Assembly (NCBI GenBank): GCA_036823195.1
Contig: DAISGI010000004.1
Coordinates: 38,339 to 102,338, forward strand
DNA length: 64,000 bases
Reading direction: 5' to 3'
Origin: UBA4874 sp002399435
GTDB taxonomy: Bacteria; Bacillota; Clostridia; Caldicoprobacterales; DTU083
Below the pieces are notes generated by a model. It searched no databases. It was not told where the DNA came from and saw only the letters and a list, made by a program, of their open reading frames with translations. This document shows, piece after piece, positions 33,034-40,449 of the stretch. Position 1 is the stretch's first letter, and every line of letters starts with the position of its first letter. The position numbers and the translations under genes were made by a program.

Positions 33034-34621
33034 AGTGTTCCTCCCTTTTGCTTATGTTTTCCTGCATTTTTAATTTACCCTCTTCGATTGAAAATATCAA
33101 TTCGTCATGTTCTGCCGGATTTTCTTTTGTACTTTCTCCTGAACTGTCTCCTATACTTTCTTCAGAACTGTCTCCTACTTCTTCAAAACCGTCTCCTACT
33201 TCTTCAAAACCGTCTCCTGTAATTTCTTTTGTACTTTCTCCTGTAATCTCTTCTGTAATTTCTCCTGATTCCTTTGGACGGCGCAGCAGTCCATGCATTC
33301 GGATATAATAGGTGGTGCCAAGGATCAAAGCCGCCCCGGTCCATGCCGTAATCTCCGCATAGTACAAACCTCTTTCCCCGATAAAGGAGGGAAGAATCAG
33401 CACTGTGGAGATCCTCATGACCAGCTCCGCCAGCCCGGACAGCATAGGAATCACAGTATCACCCATGCCCTGAAGGGCAGAACGATAAAGATGAAGGAAA
33501 TACAGTACAAAAAGCAGGCACGACATGGTAAAAAGATATTGATAAGCCACATCCAGTACGGCTTTCACCTCATCCGGGGTACCGGACAAAAACAGCATCA
33601 GAATCCTGCGCCCAAACAATATCATAACGACAGAAATGGCACAGGCAATGGCAACACAGATCCTGAGGGCCGCATTCATCCCTATCCGGATCCGCTGAAT
33701 CTTTCCCGCACCGATATTCTGCCCGGTAAAGGTGGACATGGAATAGCCGAAAGAGGTGGCCGCCAGCTCCAGCAGCCCATACAACTTATTGGTGGCGAGA
33801 AATCCGGCGATATACACAGAGCCATAGCCGTTGATGACATACTGCACTACCATGCCGCCTACGCTGATAATGGCATTCTGGAGCGCCATGGGGGTACCGA
33901 TTTTGACCAGCGAGCCTGCCATTTTTCTGCCCGGTTTCCAGTGATGCGCTTCCAGGAAAAGAATTGGAACCCCCCGGACAACTTTCATACAATAAAAACA
34001 CGAAAACAGCTGACCCAGCACCGTTGCCGCGGCAGCACCGGTAATTCCCCAATGAAAGGACGCGACAAACACGATGTCCAGGACAATGTTGATCACGGAA
34101 GCCAGTATCATGGCAATCAAAGGCGACTTGCTGTCGCCCAGCGCCCGTAATATGGAGGATAATATATTGTAAGCGGTGACCACTGCAATGCCGGAAAACA
34201 ATACCGTCAGATAACGGACAGCACCGCCAAAAACATTTTGCGGGGTGTTCAGCAAGTGCAGCAGCGGCTTCAGAAAGGCCAGACTCAGGGCGGTCACTGC
34301 AGCAGCAACAATCGCAGAAATCACAATGCTGTTCGTAACCGCTGTTTTCAGGCCTTCATAATCTTCCGCGCCGTAGCACTGAGAGATCTTTATGGAAAAG
34401 CCCTGTGTCAGCCCGATCACCAGGCCCAATACCAACATGTAAGGCCAATCGGCAGCTCCCAGAGAGGCCAATGCTTCCACTCCGATTAATTTTCCGACAA
34501 CGATGGTGTCCACCACGGTATACAGCTGCTGAAAAATACTGCCGAGCATCAAAGGCAGGGCAAAACGTACAATCAGTCCAGTTGGCTTTCCCGCAGTCAT
34601 ATCCTGAACATGAACAGACAA
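33020..34621 (-). CDS. MATE-family multidrug/small-molecule exporter with acidic C-terminal tail
   Basis: A transporter of about 533 residues with 12 membrane spans, starting MTAGKPTGLIVRFALPLMLG and VVDTIVVGKLIGVEALASLG, both typical of the MATE DinF/NorM-like group. GGAAAGGAG stands nine bases before a TTG at 34621; an ATG at 34600 is the alternative. After the last span the protein carries a tail of about 60 residues made of Glu/Gly/Ser repeats (GDGFEEVGDGFEEVGDSSEE), unusual for the family. It is the first gene of the operon with the old yellow enzyme, UPF0261 and TIM-barrel genes, driven from the promoter in the dispersed repeat. Confidence 0.85.
   Translation of the reverse strand: MSVHVQDMTAGKPTGLIVRFALPLMLGSIFQQLYTVVDTIVVGKLIGVEALASLGAADWPYMLVLGLVIGLTQGFSIKISQCYGAEDYEGLKTAVTNSIVISAIVAAAVTALSLAFLKPLLHLLNTPQNVFGGAVRYLTVLFSGIAVVTAYNILSSILRALGDSKSPLIAMILASVINIVLDIVFVASFHWGITGAAAATVLGQLFSCFYCMKVVRGVPILFLEAHHWKPGRKMAGSLVKIGTPMALQNAIISVGGMVVQYVINGYGSVYIAGFLATNKLYGLLELAATSFGYSMSTFTGQNIGAGKIQRIRIGMNAALRICVAIACAISVVMILFGRRILMLFLSGTPDEVKAVLDVAYQYLFTMSCLLFVLYFLHLYRSALQGMGDTVIPMLSGLAELVMRISTVLILPSFIGERGLYYAEITAWTGAALILGTTYYIRMHGLLRRPKESGEITEEITGESTKEITGDGFEEVGDGFEEVGDSSEESIGDSSGESTKENPAEHDELIFSIEEGKLKMQENISKREEHYENI
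33085..33265. repeat. In-frame tandem repeats in the 3' end of the MATE gene
   Basis: Two perfect copies of a 21-bp unit (ACCGTCTCCTACTTCTTCAAA) and several shorter degenerate copies encode the acidic tail of the exporter. Confidence 0.8.
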
Positions 34622-34716
34622 ACAACCAAACTCCTTTCCGGAATCAAATGAGATGATCCTAAGTGAACTTTCTGAAAGACGACTCTTAAAAACTACGCTT
34701 GCAATCTCCCGTAAGC

Positions 34717-34782
34717 CCTGTATATAAGGAAGGATCCTTTCCATAATATCCTATGAAAATCCCATTGTCAATCACCGGAGAA
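34717..34782 (-). repeat. 66-bp dispersed repeat carrying a promoter, copy 2
   Basis: It matches 16597-16662 with five mismatches, in the same orientation. On the minus strand it contains a consensus promoter, TTGACA (34766-34771), 17 bases, TATTAT (34743-34748), then the near-palindrome GGAAAGGATCCTTCC (34728-34742) over the expected transcription start. It would drive the MATE/old-yellow-enzyme operon with a leader of about 115 bases. Confidence 0.85.
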
Positions 34783-34952
34783 GAGGTCTCAATAATCTCC
34801 CATCGTATTATAGATTATAGTTTTCATCTGACATTCCTGAAAAAATAGCCTGATTTGACTGACGCCATAATCAAATCTGTGTATTGGAAAAGCAAAAATC
34901 GGAATACTAGAAAAATATGAAGCAAATATATATTGAAAGTATATCAAATGGA

Positions 34953-34980
34953 TTGACAAATGCTAGTCCAATGATATAAT
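34953..34980 (+). promoter_or_regulatory. Promoter of the toxin-antitoxin operon
   Basis: TTGACA (34953-34958), a 16-base spacer and TATAAT (34975-34980). Short TAGT-containing half sites around it (GCTAGTCC, TATTAGTAG) may be the antitoxin's operator. No gene is seen between 34783 and 34952. Confidence 0.75.
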
Positions 34981-35008
34981 ATTAGTAGTATAGGATAGAG
35001 GTGATTTC

Positions 35009-35281
35009 ATGGCACAAATTAGCTTGCGTTTGGATGATGACGTAAAGAAAAGCGCAGAACAGACTCTCAATGAAATAGGGCTGAGTATGTCAACAGCAAT
35101 CAACATATTCTTAAGAAAGGTTGCCAGAGAGAAACGCATTCCGTTTGAATTGACCGCAGACCCATTTTACAGTGAAAGCAATATGGCCCACTTAAGGCGA
35201 GGAGTTGCAGCATTGAATGCAGGTAAAGGTGTGGAGCATGAGCCTATTGAGGTAGACAGGAATGAAAAAAATATGGTTTGA
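35009..35281 (+). CDS. RelB/DinJ-family antitoxin
   Basis: A 90-residue antitoxin. The N-terminal 50 residues (AQISLRLDDDVKKSAEQTLN and LGLSMSTAINIFL-like helix) form the ribbon-helix-helix DNA-binding domain of the RelB/DinJ group. The C-terminal part (HLRRGVAALNAGKGVEHEPI) is the toxin-wrapping segment. The ATG follows AGAGGTG. The gene overlaps the toxin gene by 20 bases, the usual coupling in type II systems. It would neutralise the toxin and repress their shared promoter. Confidence 0.93.
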   Translation: MAQISLRLDDDVKKSAEQTLNEIGLSMSTAINIFLRKVAREKRIPFELTADPFYSESNMAHLRRGVAALNAGKGVEHEPIEVDRNEKNMV

Positions 35282-35522
35282 TGAAGCGTGGGACGATTAT
35301 TTGTATTGGCAAATGCAGGATAAGAGAACGATAAAACGTATCAACATGCTAATCAAAGATATTGAAAGAGGGCATTTTAGCGGCATTGGAAGGCCAGAGC
35401 AGCTAAAGGGCGACTTGGGTGGATTTTGGAGTCGCCGTATTGACGATACAAACAGACTTGTTTACCGAGTGAGCGGAGCTACTTTAGAAATCCTTTCCTG
35501 CCGTGGACATTATGACAATTGA
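35262..35522 (+). CDS. YoeB/Txe-family mRNA-interferase toxin
   Basis: An 86-residue RelE-superfamily toxin of the Txe/YoeB type. It has DEAWDDYLYWQMQDKRTIKR, the YoeB-like segment GRPEQLKGDLGGFWSRRIDD, and the C-terminal SCRGHYDN with the catalytic His and Tyr near the end. YoeB cleaves mRNA at the ribosomal A site. YoeB toxins usually pair with YefM (Phd-type) antitoxins; here the partner is RelB/DinJ-like. All catalytic positions that I can recognise (Glu47, Arg65, His83, Tyr84 region) appear intact. Confidence 0.93.
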   Translation: MKKIWFDEAWDDYLYWQMQDKRTIKRINMLIKDIERGHFSGIGRPEQLKGDLGGFWSRRIDDTNRLVYRVSGATLEILSCRGHYDN

Positions 35523-35564
35523 TAGCCCCGCATATGGAAAAAGTTATACTGCATTCTATGTATA

Positions 35565-35598
35565 AGGAAGGTGCTCTCTTGAGTGCCTTCCTTTTTTA
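35565..35598 (+). terminator. Terminator after the toxin gene
   Basis: Arms 35565-35577 and 35582-35594 form a 13-bp stem with two G-U pairs and a 4-base loop, followed by TTTTTT. It ends the toxin-antitoxin transcript. Confidence 0.85.
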
Positions 35599-35666
35599 GA
35601 TTTTATTGCTCATAAGAAATATGCAAAAACTATCAACAAACAGTACTTATCATCTGCAGTTCTACC

Positions 35667-36548
35667 CTATTCCTTTACCGCTCCCATAACAAGTCCGGTA
35701 ACAAAATATTTCTGCAGGAAAGGATATATGATCAGAATGGGCAACATGGATACCACAGCTTTTGCTGAATTGAATGTCAGGTTCGACATTTTAAGCTGCC
35801 GAATGATTTCTTCAGGGCGCATATTCTGCATTGCCTGAGTGCTGAGCTGGACAGTCAGCGATTGGATGTATGTCTGAAGCGGTTGCTTCGCCGGGGTATT
35901 TATATAGATCTTACCATCAAAAAACGAATTCCAATGACCAACAACAGCAAATAATGTTATAGTGGCAATAGATGGTTTAGCCAGGGGTACCATGATTTTT
36001 AGCAGAATATATAGAGGACTGGCTCCATCAACCAGAGCCGCTTCTTCAAGAGATTTCGGAATACCCTTAAAAAAATTCATGAGGATAATAACACTGAAAA
36101 CGGGTACTGCACCCGGTAATACCAAAGCCCATATGGTATCCATCAAATTTAAATGCTTTATCAAAATAAATGTAGGAACAAGGCCTCCATTAAACAACAT
36201 AGTAAATACCAATATCCACATATAAATATTTCTTGCAGGAAAGGCATGCTTGTCTTTGGATAAAGGAAATGCCATGAAGATGGAAAGCAGGACGTTTACT
36301 GTTACACCAAGTATTACCCTTTCTACAGATACGCCAAATGCTGTAAAATAGCGACTATCCTTAAAAATTTCCTGATAGGAAGAAAGGTTAAAATTGACTG
36401 GCCAGAAATAAACGTTTCCCAGTGCCGCACTGGTTTTATCGCTAAAGGAAGTTGCAATGGCATTTAATATTGGAATCAGGCAGGACAGAGCCATAACAGA
36501 TAATATAATCAGGTTAAGTACATCGAAGAAATTTGTCTTTTGCCTCAT
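35667..36548 (-). CDS. Carbohydrate ABC transporter permease, YtcP/LplC type, system C
   Basis: Last gene of transporter operon C, about 293 residues and six predicted spans. The EAA loop is EAALVDGASPLY and the ending YFVTGLVMGAVKE matches the subfamily. GGAGG lies directly against a first ATG (36557), so the ATG at 36548, nine bases from GGAGG, is the better start. The LplB-type gene ends 14 bases upstream. Confidence 0.9.
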   Translation of the reverse strand: MRQKTNFFDVLNLIILSVMALSCLIPILNAIATSFSDKTSAALGNVYFWPVNFNLSSYQEIFKDSRYFTAFGVSVERVILGVTVNVLLSIFMAFPLSKDKHAFPARNIYMWILVFTMLFNGGLVPTFILIKHLNLMDTIWALVLPGAVPVFSVIILMNFFKGIPKSLEEAALVDGASPLYILLKIMVPLAKPSIATITLFAVVGHWNSFFDGKIYINTPAKQPLQTYIQSLTVQLSTQAMQNMRPEEIIRQLKMSNLTFNSAKAVVSMLPILIIYPFLQKYFVTGLVMGAVKE

Positions 36549-36562
36549 ACTGTTCATCCTCC

Positions 36563-37453
36563 TTAAAATATGCTGTATCCTGCAAATTTATCTGCAAGCT
36601 TATAGGCCAATACGATTAAGACAAAACTGACAACGGATTTAAAAAGTCCAACCGCCGTTGCAAAGCTATACTGCATCTTCTCAAGCCCCATACGGTATAC
36701 ATACGTATCAATTATATCTCCGCTTTCATAGACCAATGGGCTGTACATTGTAAAAATCTGTTCGAAACCAGCATTCAATACATTCCCCAAAGCCAATGTA
36801 GCCATTAATATAATGGTTGGCTTAATGGATGGCAAAGTAACATATTTGATCTTATGCCATCTGTTTGCACCGTCAATTTCAGCGGCTTCGTACAAATTGG
36901 GATTGATATTTGTCATAGCCGCTATATAGATAACAGCACCATATCCAAATTCTTTCCATACATCAGTAGAAACAATTACAGAGCGAAACCATTTATTGGC
37001 GGTCAAAAACATCGCAGGTTCAGCGCTGAATACAGATCCGATCTTGTTCACCATACCTGTGTAGGATAATATATTTTTAAACATAACTGCCAGTATAACC
37101 CATGATAAGAAGTGAGGCAGATAGACAATAGTCTGAACCGTACGCTTGTAGGCAACAGAGCGTACCTCATTCAGCAATATCGCAAAAAATACCGGTACAA
37201 CAATCCCCAAAATAATCTTGATGGTTGCTATCAATACCGTATTAAAAATTACCTGCCTAACGTCCGGATAAGTAAATAAAAGTTTGAAATTATATAAACC
37301 TACAAATGGGGACCCAAATATGCCTTTTGCAGGTACAAACTTCTGAAAGGCAATTATAATACCAAACATTGGGATGATGCTAAAAATAAATATCAATATC
37401 ATTCCCGGCAATAACATAGAATGATAATATAACTCGTTTTTTTTACTGTGCAT
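36563..37453 (-). CDS. Carbohydrate ABC transporter permease, LplB type, system C
   Basis: About 296 residues with six predicted membrane spans. The first span reads LYYHSMLLPGMILIFIFSII, and the EAA loop is EAAEIDGANRWH. I placed the start at the ATG at 37453, behind GGTGGAG; a GTG 12 bases earlier overlaps that site. It forms the channel of a CUT1 importer with the downstream YtcP-type subunit. A strong hairpin lies between it and the binding-protein gene. Confidence 0.9.
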   Translation of the reverse strand: MHSKKNELYYHSMLLPGMILIFIFSIIPMFGIIIAFQKFVPAKGIFGSPFVGLYNFKLLFTYPDVRQVIFNTVLIATIKIILGIVVPVFFAILLNEVRSVAYKRTVQTIVYLPHFLSWVILAVMFKNILSYTGMVNKIGSVFSAEPAMFLTANKWFRSVIVSTDVWKEFGYGAVIYIAAMTNINPNLYEAAEIDGANRWHKIKYVTLPSIKPTIILMATLALGNVLNAGFEQIFTMYSPLVYESGDIIDTYVYRMGLEKMQYSFATAVGLFKSVVSFVLIVLAYKLADKFAGYSIF

Positions 37454-37533
37454 TATTCTCTCCACCTTGTAAGCTATAGTTTCTTATTTAAGCCCTCCTG
37501 TAAAAGGGTTCCAGTATGTTCAATATAATACGG

Positions 37534-37558
37534 GAGGAAGGGATATTCTCCCTTCCTC
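37534..37558 (-). promoter_or_regulatory. Intercistronic hairpin between binding-protein and permease genes
   Basis: A perfect 10-bp stem GAGGAAGGGA / TCCCTTCCTC with a 5-base loop lies 24 bases beyond the binding-protein stop. No long U-run follows in the minus-strand transcript. Hairpins in this position often protect the binding-protein mRNA or reduce read-through into the permeases. Confidence 0.7.
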
Positions 37559-37582
37559 TGAGTTTATGAGTCGGCGGGAAAC

Positions 37583-39319
37583 TTATTTTCCCATATTCTT
37601 CACTTCATTCTTAACTTCTTTTGTAACAGTATCACCGCCTTGCCCATACCATTGTTTTACGAATTCGTCGAAATAATCGACGGGCTTCTCACCAGTGATT
37701 ATCTGCAGGAAAGCAGTAGATTCAAGGGTATCCAGATTAGGCTTCAGGTCTGCCATAGATTCCGTGGTAAATGAGAATACAGGATACGTGATCTTGACTT
37801 CAGGGGTATTAACCAAATTGGAGCCTAAATAACGGCCATGATAGTGAACCCATCCCATGCCCTTTAAAGATTTGGTATCAGCATAATTCTTTGCATCCCG
37901 TGCCATTTCCTTATCCATTTCAGTAGCGCTGGGTGCGCCTTCCAGTTTATCCTTTTCGATATAGTTCTTTGCAAGCAAACCTACATTGGGAATAATATCT
38001 GCATACTCCAGATTGACACCACTGGTTGGGAACATATAACCCCAATCAACATTTGCATCTCTGTTCGGCTTAATGAGCTTTGTTCCTTCCGGATCAAAAC
38101 CACGCCACATATCGTATTCAGCGTTCATTACTTTTACCACTGCTTCCGGATGCTCATATTTCTTATTGATAAATACAGCATCTCCGGAAGGCCCTGGCCA
38201 AATAACATTGAAGTTTCCTTCTGAGTCAAGGGGTGCATTCACAGGAATCACTTCCGCATCAGGGTTATTCCTCGGCAGATCTGCTTCTGTATAAGAAAAA
38301 TGCCAGGGCGCAAAGACTACACCAGATTGACTGCCATTCCATACGGCGTCATTTGCACCACCATCCGTACGTGTTGGGAACTGTTTATCGATAAGCCCTT
38401 CTTTATACCATTCAGCAAGTACTTTCAGCCCTTCTTTCATCTCTGGAGCCACAGAGCCATAGACGATATCACCATTTTTGTCTTTGATCCATGTCTTTGG
38501 TGTCGCACCATAAGCTTCAAATATTGGAGTCGCAGAGTAGCCGGATCCGTATCCACCCGCAGGATCCGTGGCATTCAGTATCATGCCTACATTATGTCCT
38601 CCTGGATTCTTTTCTTTAAATACCGTTAAAATGTGTTTGATATCCTCAACAGTTTTTGGAACTTCCAGGTTGCATTCCTTCATCCAGTCTTTACGCAGCC
38701 AAAGCAAGTTATGTTCATAACCATAGCGCCCACCGGCAATTCCGTAGAGCTTTCCGCCCTCAGTATATGGCGCAAGGTTTTTGTTGTCATAGGAACTAAA
38801 CACATCTTTCATGTAATCTCCCGCACATTTTTCATAAGCTTCCGTCAGATCTGCAAGCTTATCATTTTCAAGCAATTGTTTGTAGACCAGATAATCACCA
38901 GCACCCAAAGTAAACATATCCGGCAAATTGTCTGAAATAATATTCAGAGATAGTTTGTTTATAAATTCAGAACCTTCTACCTCCCAGTCCACAACTAATT
39001 TAACGTTCAGTTTATCCTGTACATAACGGGTCATCGCATTGTCTTCAACTGTATCTCCTTTTACAAAATTAGGCTTGGAACTTGCTCTTTTTGCCGTATG
39101 CATTTCAATCACTTCAGGATACTTACCATATGGGGTCATAATATCTGCGGTTTCGTCCTGATTGTTGTTCTCACCTTTGCCGGGTTTCTTTTTGTCATTC
39201 GTCCTGGTTCCCCCGCTTGTCTTATTGGCTGTACCCTTACCGGGCGCAGAGCATGCAACAGTCGATATCAACAATACAACTACCAACAACCCCAGCAATA
39301 GATTCCTAAACCGTTTCAT
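37583..39319 (-). CDS. Sugar ABC transporter substrate-binding lipoprotein, system C
   Basis: A 578-residue extracellular binding protein. The signal sequence KRFRNLLLGLLVVVLLIS leads to the lipobox TVAC with the Cys at residue 23, followed by a Gly/Thr/Asn/Lys-rich linker. The body contains HNLLWLRKDWMKECNLEVPK, the segment common to large CUT1 binding proteins of Firmicutes, and GWVHYHGRYLGSN near the C-terminus. AGGAGG lies ten bases before the ATG. It is the first gene of operon C. The substrate is not evident. Confidence 0.9.
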   Translation of the reverse strand: MKRFRNLLLGLLVVVLLISTVACSAPGKGTANKTSGGTRTNDKKKPGKGENNNQDETADIMTPYGKYPEVIEMHTAKRASSKPNFVKGDTVEDNAMTRYVQDKLNVKLVVDWEVEGSEFINKLSLNIISDNLPDMFTLGAGDYLVYKQLLENDKLADLTEAYEKCAGDYMKDVFSSYDNKNLAPYTEGGKLYGIAGGRYGYEHNLLWLRKDWMKECNLEVPKTVEDIKHILTVFKEKNPGGHNVGMILNATDPAGGYGSGYSATPIFEAYGATPKTWIKDKNGDIVYGSVAPEMKEGLKVLAEWYKEGLIDKQFPTRTDGGANDAVWNGSQSGVVFAPWHFSYTEADLPRNNPDAEVIPVNAPLDSEGNFNVIWPGPSGDAVFINKKYEHPEAVVKVMNAEYDMWRGFDPEGTKLIKPNRDANVDWGYMFPTSGVNLEYADIIPNVGLLAKNYIEKDKLEGAPSATEMDKEMARDAKNYADTKSLKGMGWVHYHGRYLGSNLVNTPEVKITYPVFSFTTESMADLKPNLDTLESTAFLQIITGEKPVDYFDEFVKQWYGQGGDTVTKEVKNEVKNMGK

Positions 39320-39484
39320 GAAATCAAAACCTCCTCTAACTTTCTCTGATTTTCTCTACCTTTTCCATACTGTCTACTGTCTCAATCTTCAATGAATATG
39401 ATAACTGTTGGCACCTGCATAACCACATATTTTCCTGTGAAGGGCAACAATGAACCAATCAAGGGTTTGACAATCTCCACTTGC

Positions 39485-39706
39485 TTAGGTTGAGCAATTA
39501 TTATACTTAAAAATATCGCTTACTTCACAGTTGAGGGCCTTTGCAATTTCTCTGGCCCTGAGGTGATTGATGCGTTTCGTACTCCCACTCTCGATACGCA
39601 GTACGGCGTTGCCAGGAAGCCCTGCACACTCAGAAAGTCCTTTCATACTGAGGCCCTTTGCTTTCCGGCGCCTTTTCAATTCCTGAACGTCTGTAACCAG
39701 GTACAC
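39485..39706 (-). CDS. Small Xre-family transcriptional regulator
   Basis: A 73-residue Cro/CI-type protein with the helix-turn-helix LKRRRKAKGLSMKGLSECAG and the recognition part LPGNAVLRIESGSTKRIN. I chose the GTG at 39706 because GGAGG lies nine bases before it; an ATG three codons earlier abuts GGAGG and could not be used. The promoter (39756-39784) contains a dyad between its -35 and -10 boxes, so it probably represses itself. It is divergent from a second Xre gene. Confidence 0.8.
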   Translation of the reverse strand: MYLVTDVQELKRRRKAKGLSMKGLSECAGLPGNAVLRIESGSTKRINHLRAREIAKALNCEVSDIFKYNNCST

Positions 39707-39755
39707 CCTTATCATCCTCCATGTATTTTATTGTACTAACGTACCCCTTACATTT

Positions 39756-39784
39756 ATTATATAAGGCACATTTGTGCATGTCAA
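39756..39784 (-). promoter_or_regulatory. Promoter with an operator dyad between -35 and -10
   Basis: On the minus strand TTGACA (39779-39784), 17 bases and TATAAT (39756-39761) form a consensus promoter. The spacer contains the dyad GCACA-TT-TGTGC (39766-39777). A related word CATTTGTACAC lies at 39809-39819 in front of the divergent gene. TATAAT at 39829-39834 may be the -10 of that plus-strand gene. Confidence 0.75.
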
Positions 39785-39867
39785 CTAAAATTTTAAAATT
39801 GTCATATACATTTGTACACATAAATTGATATAATAATAAGAAACACTGAAAAGGTAGGGTCGCTTTT

Positions 39868-40374
39868 ATGGGATACTCAGAAACACTTAAAGATTTGCGT
39901 AAGTCACGAAACCTCACCCGTCAACAGTTAGCTGATAACACAGGGTTATCCGTACATACCATAATCAGCTATGAAAAGGGCCGCCGCAAGCCAAATTTTA
40001 AGTCAATGGCGGCTTTGGAAAAATACTTTCAAGTCAGCGGCGAATATCTGCGCGGAGAGATATCCAGGGAGGCTTTTCTGAAGGATCATGCAGTCATACA
40101 GGATAAAGTGGAAAACTTGACGGAATTGTTCCAGGCATTCAAGGATGAGCTTGATTGCAGTTCTCAGGAGAATAAGCTGTTAGCCGTTACTGTGCTTGGC
40201 TACATTATAGAAATGCTCACAGAGAACCTTTTGCACAGCGATACCTTCTCCGACTTATCAGCCGAGGAAATAAGCGCTGTTTTTTCTTCTATATTTAAAT
40301 TGAATCGCGAGGGGAGATCCGAACTTGCCAAACGTGCAACTGAACTGACACAACTTGTACAGTATCAAAAATAG
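39868..40374 (+). CDS. Xre-family transcriptional regulator
   Basis: A 168-residue regulator. Residues 5-60 are a Cro/CI helix-turn-helix (LRKSRNLTRQQLADNTGLSV then HTIISYEKGRRKPN). The C-terminal 100 residues are helical, with no recognised sensor domain, and could serve for dimer formation. It is divergent from the smaller Xre gene with a shared upstream region of about 150 bases. The two may regulate each other, like a phage-type switch, but no phage genes are nearby. Confidence 0.85.
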   Translation: MGYSETLKDLRKSRNLTRQQLADNTGLSVHTIISYEKGRRKPNFKSMAALEKYFQVSGEYLRGEISREAFLKDHAVIQDKVENLTELFQAFKDELDCSSQENKLLAVTVLGYIIEMLTENLLHSDTFSDLSAEEISAVFSSIFKLNREGRSELAKRATELTQLVQYQK

Positions 40375-40449
40375 GTATCCATGCACATGGTACATGATTC
40401 TTATGAACTGCCTCATGCTTTCCGGTTATGTGCAGACCTGTTCATTTCC

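Noticed and set aside
31150..33222. 690-codon plus-strand frame opposite the old-yellow-enzyme gene
   Set aside because: Shadow frame rich in His/Gln/Cys without any domain; the minus strand has all FMN, FAD, NAD and Fe-S motifs.
39485..40374. Prophage immunity region
   Set aside because: Two divergent Xre genes resemble a phage switch, but no integrase, replication or structural phage genes are nearby.
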